A stretch of 6,448 nucleotides of DNA from Chryseobacterium gleum (GTDB taxonomy: Bacteria; Bacteroidota; Bacteroidia; Flavobacteriales_D; Sanyastnellaceae), in the NCBI GenBank assembly GCA_945878835.1, contig CAMCUG010000087.1, forward strand, positions 1 through 6,448, read 5' to 3'. The notes below the pieces were generated by a model. That model had not been told where the DNA came from and searched no databases. It worked only from the letters and a program-made list of their open reading frames with translations. The translations under genes were made by a program, and so were the position numbers. Within the stretch, counting starts at the first letter, position 1. Each line of letters starts with the position of its first letter. This document shows, one piece after another, positions 1 to 6,307 of the stretch.

Positions 1-1
1 G

Positions 2-1129
2 AATCCAGATACGGACGGCGACGGTGTAACTGATACAACAGAGTTAGTTGACGGAACAAATCCAAACGACCCATGTAGCTTGTTAATCGCAAGTCAAACG
101 GTAACACCATCAACTGCATGGAACAACCTTGACTGTGACGGCGACGGCACACCGAACGGCGAAGAGACGGGCACTGATCCATTGAATCCAGATACAGACG
201 GTGATGGTGTAACTGATACAACAGAGTTAGTTGACGGAACAAATCCAAACGACCCATGTAGCTTGTTAATCGCAAGTCAAACGGTGACGCCTTCTATTGT
301 ATGGATAGGCCTCGACTGTGACAATGATGGACTTGATAATGGCGCTGAGTTAGACAACAATACAAATGTCTTTAATCCAGACACCGATGGCGATGGGGTT
401 ACAGACGGAACTGAAGTTGCTGAAGTAACTGATCCATTGAATCCATGTAGTTTCAATACAGGCAGTATTACATTAACTCCATCTACAGAGTGGTTAAGTT
501 TAGATTGTGACGGTGATGGATTAGACAACGGCGATGAGTTGACTAACAACACAGATGTTTTCAACCCGGATTCAGACGGTGACGGTGTACTTGATGGAAC
601 CGAAGTAATTGACCTCACAAATCCTACAGATCCATGTGATTTGTTAGTGTCTAGTATCACTGTCGCTGCAACAGCTGAGTGGTTGAATTTAGATTGTGAC
701 AATGACGGACTAACAAATGGTAATGAAGTGTCTTTAGGAACCGAAATCTTCAATCCAGATACCGATGGTGATGGTGTGATTGATGGAACTGAAGTATCAG
801 ATCAAACATTGCCTTTAGATCCTTGCAGTCTTGAGGTGTCAAGTATCACATTAGCACAATCCGTAGAATGGGGCGAATTAGATTGCGACAATGACGGCGT
901 ATCGAATTCATTGGAAGCTACTGGCGGAATTGATCCGTTGAATCCTGATACCGATGGTGATGGAGTAATTGATGGAACTGAGTTATTGGATGGAACCAAT
1001 GCCTTGGATCCATGTGAGTACCTAACAGCAAGTCAAACGGTAACACCAAGTCTTGAATGGAATAACTTGGATTGTGATGGTGACGGGCTAACGAATTTGG
1101 AAGAGCTGAATTCAAATTCAGATCCGAAT
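2..1129 (+). repeat. Six in-frame tandem repeats of 183-189 bp encoding Ca-loop/Cys modules
   Basis: Unit boundaries, taken at each NPD, are 2-184, 185-373, 374-562, 563-751, 752-940 and 941-1129. The first unit is 61 codons and the other five are 63. Each unit encodes NPDxDGDG, a DGTE-type turn, a DPC cysteine, exactly 19 residues to a second cysteine in LDCD, and a second Asp loop. A Trp sits four residues before the LDC cysteine in every unit. The final unit is followed by DPCSP instead of another NPD loop, which closes the array just before the sorting domain. The array probably continues upstream of base 1. Confidence 0.95.
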
Positions 1130-1438
1130 GATCCATGCAGTCCCATAAGTTGTGATCTCACCATACCTCAAGCAATTACTCCGAATGGAGACGGGTATAA
1201 TGATGTTTTCATTATTGATGGAATTGAAAACTATCCGAATAATGAATTGGTAATATTCAACAGATGGGGCTCTGAAGTGTTCCGAGTGAAGAATTACCAA
1301 AATGATTGGAACGGAAAATCCACAAATAACTTTAATGTTTGGGGAGAAGATTTGCCAACAGGAACCTATTATTATTTATTCGACCCAATGGTTGATGGCA
1401 AAAAAGCTTTAAATGGATTTATTTACCTCGCGCGTTAA
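2..1438 (+). CDS. Large T9SS-secreted surface protein, 3' part (calcium-loop repeats plus type B sorting domain); 5' end outside window
   Basis: The reading frame is open from base 2, so this is the C-terminal 478 residues of a longer protein; the TTG at 80 lies inside a repeat and is not a credible start. Residues 1-376 are six 61-63-residue repeats. Each carries two Asp-rich loops of the thrombospondin type 3 kind (NPDTDGDGVxD and LDCDxDG), which in that family bind calcium, and two cysteines. Residues 385-478 form a gliding-motility-associated C-terminal domain (CHU_C, TIGR04131 type): ITPNGDGYND at 392-401, LVIFNRWG at 416-423, then NDWNG, LPTGTYYY and a final GFIYLAR. Family knowledge says this domain sends proteins through the type IX system as type B cargo, of which the adhesin SprB is the model. 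I infer an extracellular, calcium-stiffened stalk or adhesin held at the outer membrane. The next two genes encode likely secretion/attachment partners. The N-terminal functional domains and the ligand cannot be seen. Confidence 0.93.
   Translation, partial: NPDTDGDGVTDTTELVDGTNPNDPCSLLIASQTVTPSTAWNNLDCDGDGTPNGEETGTDPLNPDTDGDGVTDTTELVDGTNPNDPCSLLIASQTVTPSIVWIGLDCDNDGLDNGAELDNNTNVFNPDTDGDGVTDGTEVAEVTDPLNPCSFNTGSITLTPSTEWLSLDCDGDGLDNGDELTNNTDVFNPDSDGDGVLDGTEVIDLTNPTDPCDLLVSSITVAATAEWLNLDCDNDGLTNGNEVSLGTEIFNPDTDGDGVIDGTEVSDQTLPLDPCSLEVSSITLAQSVEWGELDCDNDGVSNSLEATGGIDPLNPDTDGDGVIDGTELLDGTNALDPCEYLTASQTVTPSLEWNNLDCDGDGLTNLEELNSNSDPNDPCSPISCDLTIPQAITPNGDGYNDVFIIDGIENYPNNELVIFNRWGSEVFRVKNYQNDWNGKSTNNFNVWGEDLPTGTYYYLFDPMVDGKKALNGFIYLAR
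23..285 (+). repeat. Recent duplication: 80-bp identical segment in adjacent units
   Basis: Bases 23-102 and 206-285 are identical over 80 bp at an offset of 183 bp, while other unit pairs share only short identical runs. A shorter trace of the same family is the 21-bp identity between 89-109 and 1028-1048. Identity at synonymous sites shows recent duplication or gene conversion rather than protein-level selection alone. The segment is long enough to support homologous recombination or replication slippage that would change repeat number in frame (183 bp = 61 codons). Confidence 0.9.
1154..1435 (+). other. Type B T9SS sorting domain (gliding motility-associated C-terminal domain) within the preceding CDS
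   Basis: About 94 residues at the extreme C-terminus. Visible hallmarks are TPNGDGYND near the start, the strand motif IFNRWG, a YQNDWNG segment, LPTGTYYY and a terminal GFIYLAR. In this family the domain is a beta-sandwich recognised by the T9SS. Type B domains differ from the short type A (PorSS) signal and are associated with PorP/SprF-like partners; such a gene follows immediately downstream. A Cys two residues after PIS (codon at 1151-1153) marks the junction with the repeat array. Confidence 0.92.
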
Positions 1439-1458
1439 AAAGCAAAAAAGAAATCAAA

Positions 1459-2379
1459 ATGAGAAAATTTAATAGAATCTTATTTGTAATACTTGCGGTG
1501 CTTGCTTGCGTTAAAGGATACGCGCAACAGGACCCACTTTTTACACAGTCTTTTGATAACATGATTTACGTTAACCCAGCATACGCGGGTAGTAGAGGAA
1601 TGTTGAATTTTACGGACTTAAGCCGTGTGCAATGGGTCGGTTTCGACGGGAATCCGCGATCAAATGCTTTGAGTGTTAATTCCCCGATATACAACGAGTC
1701 ATTAGGTGGTGGTTTGAATCTGATAAATGATGTTGTCGGACCAGTTAAGCAAACGTTGGTCTTTGGTGACCTAGCATACTCGATTAAGTTGCGTAAAAAC
1801 GGAGCAAGACTGGCGTTCGGTTTGAAGGCGGGATTTAACGTGCTCAATGTTAACACGTCAAACTTAGCTACGACAGATTTAAATGATCCGTTGCTTGCTC
1901 AGAACATTCAAAATCGATTGAATGCGAATTTCGGTGCGGGAATATACTACCACTCCTCTAAATTTTATTTTGGACTAAGCTCACCAAAGATTCTACAACG
2001 GAGTTACGACGGCATCTCAACCACAAACATCGAAAAGAGACATTATTTTGGAGTAATCGGTGGTGTTGCAAATTTGAATGCAGACTGGAAATTGAAGCCT
2101 ACGGCTCAAATTCGTGTTACGCAAGGCGCACCATTGAGCGTTGATTTAAGTCTAGCCTCAATTTATCGCGACAAACTTTGGTTGGGAGCGTTGTACAGAG
2201 TGGATGCGGCTTATGGATTCTTTGTTCAATTTCAATTCACCCCACAACTAAAAATGGGTGTTGCAACTGATTTTGATTCAAGCGAAATCCGAGGTTACAA
2301 TACAGGGTCGTTTGAATTCTTATTTTCTTATGATCTGAACTTCAACAAAGAGGGAGTGCGTTCACCACGTTATTTTTAA
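1459..2379 (+). CDS. porP: PorP/SprF-family type IX secretion system outer-membrane protein
   Basis: A 306-residue protein. A signal peptide covers about residues 1-22 (Lys/Arg start, hydrophobic core, likely cut after GYA), and the mature protein begins QQDPLFTQ. The family signature QDPxFTQ...NPAYAGSR lies at about 24-46 and the protein ends in SPRYF, the usual family terminus. Alternating hydrophobic/polar strands fit an outer-membrane beta-barrel, and the length is normal for TIGR03519/PF11751. In Flavobacterium johnsoniae, SprF is required to secrete the type B cargo SprB, and genomes of this group carry many porP/sprF paralogues next to type B cargo genes. I therefore infer that this is the dedicated partner of the upstream protein; the symbol denotes family, not proven orthology to core PorP. 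The ATG lies 20 bp after the cargo stop behind an A-rich leader without a Shine-Dalgarno motif, as expected in Bacteroidota. Co-transcription is likely. Confidence 0.93.
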   Translation: MRKFNRILFVILAVLACVKGYAQQDPLFTQSFDNMIYVNPAYAGSRGMLNFTDLSRVQWVGFDGNPRSNALSVNSPIYNESLGGGLNLINDVVGPVKQTLVFGDLAYSIKLRKNGARLAFGLKAGFNVLNVNTSNLATTDLNDPLLAQNIQNRLNANFGAGIYYHSSKFYFGLSSPKILQRSYDGISTTNIEKRHYFGVIGGVANLNADWKLKPTAQIRVTQGAPLSVDLSLASIYRDKLWLGALYRVDAAYGFFVQFQFTPQLKMGVATDFDSSEIRGYNTGSFEFLFSYDLNFNKEGVRSPRYF

Positions 2380-2388
2380 TAAATCGAA

Positions 2389-4563
2389 ATGAAAAGAGTA
2401 ATTATATTATTTGTTCTTCTTGCTGCAGGATTTCAAGCAGAGGCACAATCAGCGAAACTCAAAAGAGCGAATAAACAATTTGATCATTTGGCCTTTGTTT
2501 CGGCTCAGCGATTATACGACGAACTTGTGGGCTCAAAGCAAGAGTCTCCTGCCATGTTGTACAATTTGGCCATGTGTTATTACAACACCAACCGTATGCA
2601 GCAAGCAGCGGATGTGTTTGCGAAATACATAACCACAAATCAAGCAAGTGCCGATGAGTTGTTTTACTATGCTCAAGCTTTGAAGCAAATAGGAAAAACC
2701 GCTGAAGGCGATGAACAGCTAAAGAAATTGTTTGCACTTTCAAGCTCAGATTTACGAGCGAAGTCGCTTATTGAAAATCAGAATTACCTGAATGAAATAA
2801 AATCGAGAGGAGAGCAGTATTCACTGAAGAACCTTGCAATAAATACACCCTCTGCGGATTTTGGTGGCTACAGATATTTTGACGATTTACTTTTTCTTTC
2901 TTCGAGGTATGAGTCTATCTCAATAAAGAGAGAATGGACTTGGGATGGGTCTAGATTTTTAGATGTGTTTGTTGCCAAAGAGAGTAATGGTGAATGGAAT
3001 GAAACAGGAATGTTAAATGCTATTTGCACGAAGTTTCACGAGGGGCCGTTGTGTTTTGATGGAGGGACGGGACTTTATTTTACTCGTAACAATTCAGGGA
3101 AAACGAAGTTTGATAAAAACGGAATTCGAAATCTTTCCTTGTATTTTGGTTCTATAGACAAGTTGGGTGGAATCTCTGAAACAGTTATGCCATTTTGTTC
3201 TTCGGAATATTCTGTGGGTCATCCGGCTATTTCACCAGACGGAAAAATACTTTTTTTCGCATCAGACATGCCGGGTTCTAAAGGTGTAGATATTTATGAA
3301 GTGCCTATTGAAGGTTATGGAAAATTCGGCACGCCGAAGAAAATAGATGGAAACGTCAATACAGATGGCGACGAAATGTTCCCTTTTGTGTCTTCAGACG
3401 GAACGTTATTCTTTTCCTCAAATGGACATGTTGGTGTGGGTGGTTTAGATGTTTTTCGTCGAAATTCAAATGGTGAAATTCAAAATTTGGGACAACCGCT
3501 AAATAGCATGAACGATGATTTTGCTTTTATTCTGAAAAGCGACAAAAGAAGCGGTTATGTTTCCTCAAACAGAGCCGGTGGAAAAGGAGACGATGATATT
3601 TATTCCTTTACATACACAGGACCATTTGAGATTGCGATAGAGGGAATTGTTATGGATGAAAAATCTGGCGAGAAAATCTCAAATGCATACGTAGTAATTA
3701 AAGATGCAAAAGGGAAACAGATTACCTCTGTTATGACGGATCAAGATGGGAATTATAGTATTCCAGCTCTATCGGGAACAACCTATACCCTTGAAGTAAA
3801 AAAGGACGGGTTCTCTAACCAATCTGCAAGTGTTGTTACAGCCAATGACAATCTGAAAAAAGATTTTAATCTGAATAAAGCTGGAATTGACTTCGTGTAT
3901 GAAATAAAAGATAAGCTAGAGAAAACTCCCGTGGTAGGCGTTTCAATTCAAGTGAAAGACAATAAATCAAACACCACATTTACTCTTTCCACCACCGAAT
4001 CTGGAATTGTCTCTAGAAAGGAGCCGACTTATAAAATTGGGGACGCAGTAGATTTACAAATTACACTGTCTAAAGAGGGATATCTAGATAAAACTGTGCA
4101 ATTGAAAACCACAGTGAATTCAAATATTGTGAACGTCTCGGAATTGTTGGATTTGGCTTTGAGCAAACTCGCAGTCGGTGGCGATCTTAATGACTTGATA
4201 GAAATAAATCCAATTTATTTTGATTTAGCAAAGGCGACAATTAGAAGTGATGCAGCAATTGAATTGGATAAGATTGTTTCAGTCATGAATAAATATCCAA
4301 ACATGAAAGTTGAATTGGGTTCGCATACCGATTGCAGGTCAAGTGCGGCCTCCAATCAGAAGCTTTCAGACAGAAGAGCTAAAGCATCTGCCGATTACAT
4401 TAAATCGAAGATTACAGAACCAAATCGAATTAGCGGAGTTGGATACGGAGAATCTAGATTGAAAGTGAATTGCCCTTGTGAAGGAACTGTGAAATCCGAT
4501 TGCTCTGAAGAAGAACATCAGAAAAACCGAAGAACAGAATTTATTATCAACTCTGTTGAGTAA
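2389..4563 (+). CDS. PorE-like OmpA-family protein: TPR, beta-propeller, CRD and peptidoglycan-binding domain
   Basis: A 724-residue protein. A signal peptide covers about 1-19 (cut near AEA/Q); no lipobox cysteine is seen. Residues about 21-130 are TPR-like helices (MLYNLAMCYYNTNRMQQAADVF). Residues about 145-408 form a PD40-type beta-propeller with repeated SPDGKILFFASD and SSDGTLFFSSN blades. Residues about 415-485 are a carboxypeptidase-regulatory-like sandwich (GIVMDEKSGEKISNAYV, DGNYSIPAL), and about 500-585 look like a second beta-sandwich. Residues about 603-722 are an OmpA C-terminal domain with HTD at 646-648, LSDRRA at 659-664 and NRRTEF at 713-718; the Asp and Arg are the expected diaminopimelate contacts. 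This domain order matches PorE, a T9SS component thought to tie the outer-membrane machinery to peptidoglycan. The start is 9 bp after the porP-type stop. It could instead be one of several cargo-specific paralogues rather than core PorE. Its 3' end overlaps the convergent kinase gene by 17 bp. Confidence 0.9.
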   Translation: MKRVIILFVLLAAGFQAEAQSAKLKRANKQFDHLAFVSAQRLYDELVGSKQESPAMLYNLAMCYYNTNRMQQAADVFAKYITTNQASADELFYYAQALKQIGKTAEGDEQLKKLFALSSSDLRAKSLIENQNYLNEIKSRGEQYSLKNLAINTPSADFGGYRYFDDLLFLSSRYESISIKREWTWDGSRFLDVFVAKESNGEWNETGMLNAICTKFHEGPLCFDGGTGLYFTRNNSGKTKFDKNGIRNLSLYFGSIDKLGGISETVMPFCSSEYSVGHPAISPDGKILFFASDMPGSKGVDIYEVPIEGYGKFGTPKKIDGNVNTDGDEMFPFVSSDGTLFFSSNGHVGVGGLDVFRRNSNGEIQNLGQPLNSMNDDFAFILKSDKRSGYVSSNRAGGKGDDDIYSFTYTGPFEIAIEGIVMDEKSGEKISNAYVVIKDAKGKQITSVMTDQDGNYSIPALSGTTYTLEVKKDGFSNQSASVVTANDNLKKDFNLNKAGIDFVYEIKDKLEKTPVVGVSIQVKDNKSNTTFTLSTTESGIVSRKEPTYKIGDAVDLQITLSKEGYLDKTVQLKTTVNSNIVNVSELLDLALSKLAVGGDLNDLIEINPIYFDLAKATIRSDAAIELDKIVSVMNKYPNMKVELGSHTDCRSSAASNQKLSDRRAKASADYIKSKITEPNRISGVGYGESRLKVNCPCEGTVKSDCSEEEHQKNRRTEFIINSVE

Positions 4564-5068
4564 CAAATTCTTTTAAAGAATCAAGAATAGTCGATTCCTT
4601 TTGGAATCGTGTTCCTTCAAGAATTACAAGCCGAGTTTGATGATTAATCAACTCGGTTTTGTATTTTACGAATAGCCGCATTCTTTCAGATTGAGCGGGC
4701 ACACTTCTCAATGGGTCCTCTTCCCATTCAATATCTGGCGCACACAAAAAGTGAATATCCATTTTGTATGTTGGAAGAATTTCAAGCTCAGCTAATTTCA
4801 ACTGATAGACTTCTTCGTTCCAAATGCGAAGCACAAAAATATCGGTATCGAAAATTTCATGAACGTTTAATTTTCGTTCATTGAAAAGCGCACACTGTTT
4901 TGTTACAATCGATTTGAAGTCATCTTCACTTGCTCGGGTAATGCTGTTTTCTTCAAGATATTTACGTGCGAATTCTGGGACATAGAGAGATTTGGATAGC
5001 TCTAATGAAAGCCATTTGGAAAAGGTAGTTTTACCACTCGATTCTGGACCCGTGAAAGCAATGCGCAT
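4547..5068 (-). CDS. AAA_28-family ATPase, NadR ribosylnicotinamide-kinase-like domain
   Basis: A 173-residue cytoplasmic protein with a P-loop GPESSGKTT at residues 7-15. It also has VPEFARKYLEE at 30-40, FDTD at 73-76 in the Walker B-like position, RIWNEEVY at 81-88, and LCAPDIEWEEDPLR at 108-121. These are the signatures of the NadR/Ttd14-like kinase fold (PF13521). In bifunctional NadR this domain phosphorylates nicotinamide riboside to NMN using ATP. Here it stands alone, with no adenylyltransferase domain, and the length is normal for standalone members. The substrate is inferred from family only; other small nucleosides or vitamins are possible, since no NAD or transporter gene is in view. 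The ATG at 5068 places the P-loop six residues in, which is typical. Its TGA stop lies within the PorE-like gene, giving a 17-bp tail-to-tail overlap. The promoter should lie in the 27-bp gap shared with the phosphatase gene. Confidence 0.85.
   Translation of the reverse strand: MRIAFTGPESSGKTTFSKWLSLELSKSLYVPEFARKYLEENSITRASEDDFKSIVTKQCALFNERKLNVHEIFDTDIFVLRIWNEEVYQLKLAELEILPTYKMDIHFLCAPDIEWEEDPLRSVPAQSERMRLFVKYKTELINHQTRLVILEGTRFQKESTILDSLKEFVTQQS
4567..4609 (+). other. Two consecutive small inverted repeats after the cassette stop codon
   Basis: ATTCTTT and AAAGAAT flank a single T at 4567-4581. CGATTCC and GGAATCG flank a TTTT loop at 4592-4609 (a perfect 7-bp stem). Both lie within the 3' coding part of the minus-strand kinase gene. 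Neither has a following T-run, so alone they are poor terminators. They may help protect the 3' end of the cassette mRNA, or may be chance. Confidence 0.4.
4631..4667 (+). terminator. Probable intrinsic terminator of the three-gene cassette, inside the antisense kinase gene
   Basis: CCGAGTTTGAT at 4631-4641 pairs with ATCAACTCGG at 4647-4656, giving a 10-bp stem with one bulged T and a 5-nt loop. TTTTGTATTTT follows directly at 4657-4667. The T-rich tail is only on the + strand side, so the structure points to ending rightward transcription about 70 bp after the stop at 4563. On the kinase mRNA the same bases form a hairpin without a U-tail, so kinase transcription should be able to pass. Confidence 0.65.
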
Positions 5069-5098
5069 TGAATACTTTGTTGTTACTTTGCAAAGATG
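5069..5098. promoter_or_regulatory. Compact divergent promoter region with palindrome and direct repeats
   Basis: Only 27 bp separate the two divergent start codons. Within it, CTTTGCAAAG at 5086-5095 is a perfect 10-bp palindrome, and TACTTTG occurs at 5073-5079 and again at 5084-5090, 11 bp apart. On the + strand TTACTTTG (5083-5090) is one mismatch from the Bacteroidota -7 box TAnnTTTG. On the - strand CATCTTTG (5098-5091) is also one mismatch away and overlaps the ATG of the rightward gene. Rightward initiation would begin at about the ATG itself, giving a leaderless or near-leaderless mRNA. I see no convincing -33 TTTG for either direction. Confidence 0.35.
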
Positions 5099-6307
5099 TC
5101 AAATACTGAGCGACTCTCATCGAAAATAAAACAACGCGATTTCAAATTGAATGCGCTACTTGAATTAACTGAAGCTATCAATGCGAATAGTTCAGAGGAA
5201 GATTTGATTTTCCAATTTCAAAATATTGTACAAACACATTTGGGAATTGAAAAATTAGCACTCTTTGTTAAGCGAGAAGATTGGCAGTGTTTGCTTCAAT
5301 ATGGCGATATGAATGTTTCTGAATTTGTAATTCCTACAGATGACTTTTTTCGCACAAATACTGGAGTGGCTCTTTCGGAAGATTCTTTGCACGAGTCATA
5401 CGATGTAGTGGTTCCTGTATTGCACAACAACGAACCTTTAGCTATTGCACTTGCTGGAGATAATGCCGAAAATGCGATCGGAATGAGTCCAACAGTGAAG
5501 CATATGCGTTTCCTTCAAACATTAACTTCTGTGCTGAGTGTTGCACTCGAAAATAAAAGGTTGCTAACCAATTTGGTTCAACAAGAGAGATTGAAAAAAG
5601 AATTGGAGCTTGCCGCTGAAATGCAGCAATTGCTTTTGCCAAATCATTTTCCAGACACAGCGGTTTGGAATGTTCAAGGAATTTATCGCGCGCACCAACA
5701 AGTTGGAGGAGACTATTACGATGTCTTTCAAATTAGTGAACACGAATGGGTCTTTTGCTTGGGCGATGTTTCCGGAAAAGGAATGCCTGCAGCCTTCTTA
5801 ATGTCGAATTTTCAAGCCTACGTGCGAAATGCATTCGAAGAGAAACGTCCCGATTTAGTTAACCTCGCGAATAAATTGAACAGGCGTGTTTGGGATGCCG
5901 TTCAAGGGGAGAAGTTCATTACGTTTTTTCTTGCTGTCTATAATTCGAAAATTCAAGAGTTGGAATATGTGAATTGCGGTCACAATGCACCTGTTTTTAA
6001 AACGGGAAATGAGTTCAAGCAATTTAGTGCTACTTCAATAGGATTGGGAATGCTTCCAGAATTGCCGAGAGTGAGTGCTGTCGAAGAAAAGATTAATTCA
6101 GGAGATGTCTTGTTGGGCTATACAGATGGACTTGTTGAAGTGAACAATGCTGATGGAGATTATTTCGAAATTGAAGGCATTGAACGAAATATAAAGGGCT
6201 CTCATGCTAAGGATGTTTGTCTTTCAGTTGAGAATGCCGCAAACAAATTCCGCGGAGAGTGCCTGTTCAGCGACGATGTTGCAATTTTGGCTATTTGTTG
6301 GAAATAG
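5096..6307 (+). CDS. GAF-domain SpoIIE/PP2C-type serine phosphatase
   Basis: A 403-residue cytoplasmic protein with no signal peptide or membrane segment. Residues about 12-155 look like a GAF sensor (FKLNALLELTEAINANSSEEDL opening in two parts: FKLNALLELTEAIN and ANSSEEDL). A charged helical linker lies at about 150-178 (RLKKELELAAEMQQLLLP), followed by a SpoIIE phosphatase domain at about 190-401. Metal-binding motifs are intact: GGDYYD at 204-209, GDVSGKGMPAAFLMS at 223-237, GHNAP at 295-299, YTDG at 342-345 and SDDVAI at 392-397. Family members of the RsbU/SpoIIE type dephosphorylate serine on anti-sigma-factor antagonists or similar switch proteins, so this is probably a signal-responsive regulator. 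No STAS protein, anti-sigma kinase or sigma factor is in the window, so its partner is unknown. The start is the ATG directly after the promoter-like palindrome. The gene diverges from the kinase gene and its TAG stop overlaps the convergent membrane-protein gene by 17 bp. Confidence 0.92.
   Translation: MSNTERLSSKIKQRDFKLNALLELTEAINANSSEEDLIFQFQNIVQTHLGIEKLALFVKREDWQCLLQYGDMNVSEFVIPTDDFFRTNTGVALSEDSLHESYDVVVPVLHNNEPLAIALAGDNAENAIGMSPTVKHMRFLQTLTSVLSVALENKRLLTNLVQQERLKKELELAAEMQQLLLPNHFPDTAVWNVQGIYRAHQQVGGDYYDVFQISEHEWVFCLGDVSGKGMPAAFLMSNFQAYVRNAFEEKRPDLVNLANKLNRRVWDAVQGEKFITFFLAVYNSKIQELEYVNCGHNAPVFKTGNEFKQFSATSIGLGMLPELPRVSAVEEKINSGDVLLGYTDGLVEVNNADGDYFEIEGIERNIKGSHAKDVCLSVENAANKFRGECLFSDDVAILAICWK

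Noticed and set aside
80..82. TTG as the start codon of the cargo gene
   Set aside because: The frame is open to the window edge and base 80 falls in the middle of a repeat unit that is already complete upstream, so the gene begins outside the window.
277..753. Minus-strand open frame of 158 codons antisense to the repeat array
   Set aside because: It exists because the Asp/Gly-rich repeat codons leave the antisense frame free of stops. Its product is a low-complexity Ser/Pro-rich shadow repeating with the same period, with no start context or domain.
2..1129. Regular tandem repeats as a possible CRISPR or non-coding satellite array
   Set aside because: The period is 183-189 bp, in frame, with protein-level conservation and synonymous variation; there are no short identical repeats with unique spacers.
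802..1300. Further minus-strand open frames (802-999, 918-1136, 1118-1300)
   Set aside because: They lie wholly antisense to the strongly supported cargo gene and show no protein family signature.
1501..1512. Cys at residue 17 of the PorP/SprF-like protein as a lipoprotein site
   Set aside because: The preceding VLA does not fit a good lipobox, and the family typically has an ordinary signal peptide with a mature start at QQDP, seen here a few residues later.
1566..1856. Minus-strand 96-codon open frame within the porP/sprF-family gene
   Set aside because: The + strand frame carries clear family signatures across the same bases; the antisense product has no recognisable features.
4547..4559. 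TCAAC/GTTGA inverted repeat in the cassette/kinase overlap as a terminator
   Set aside because: The stem is only 5 bp with a 3-nt loop and no T-run, and it does not extend outward; the stronger dyad at 4631-4656 explains termination better.
5442..5801. Open frames at 5442-5642 (-) and 5610-5801 (+) inside the phosphatase gene
   Set aside because: They are out-of-frame shadows of a gene with intact SpoIIE motifs over the same bases.
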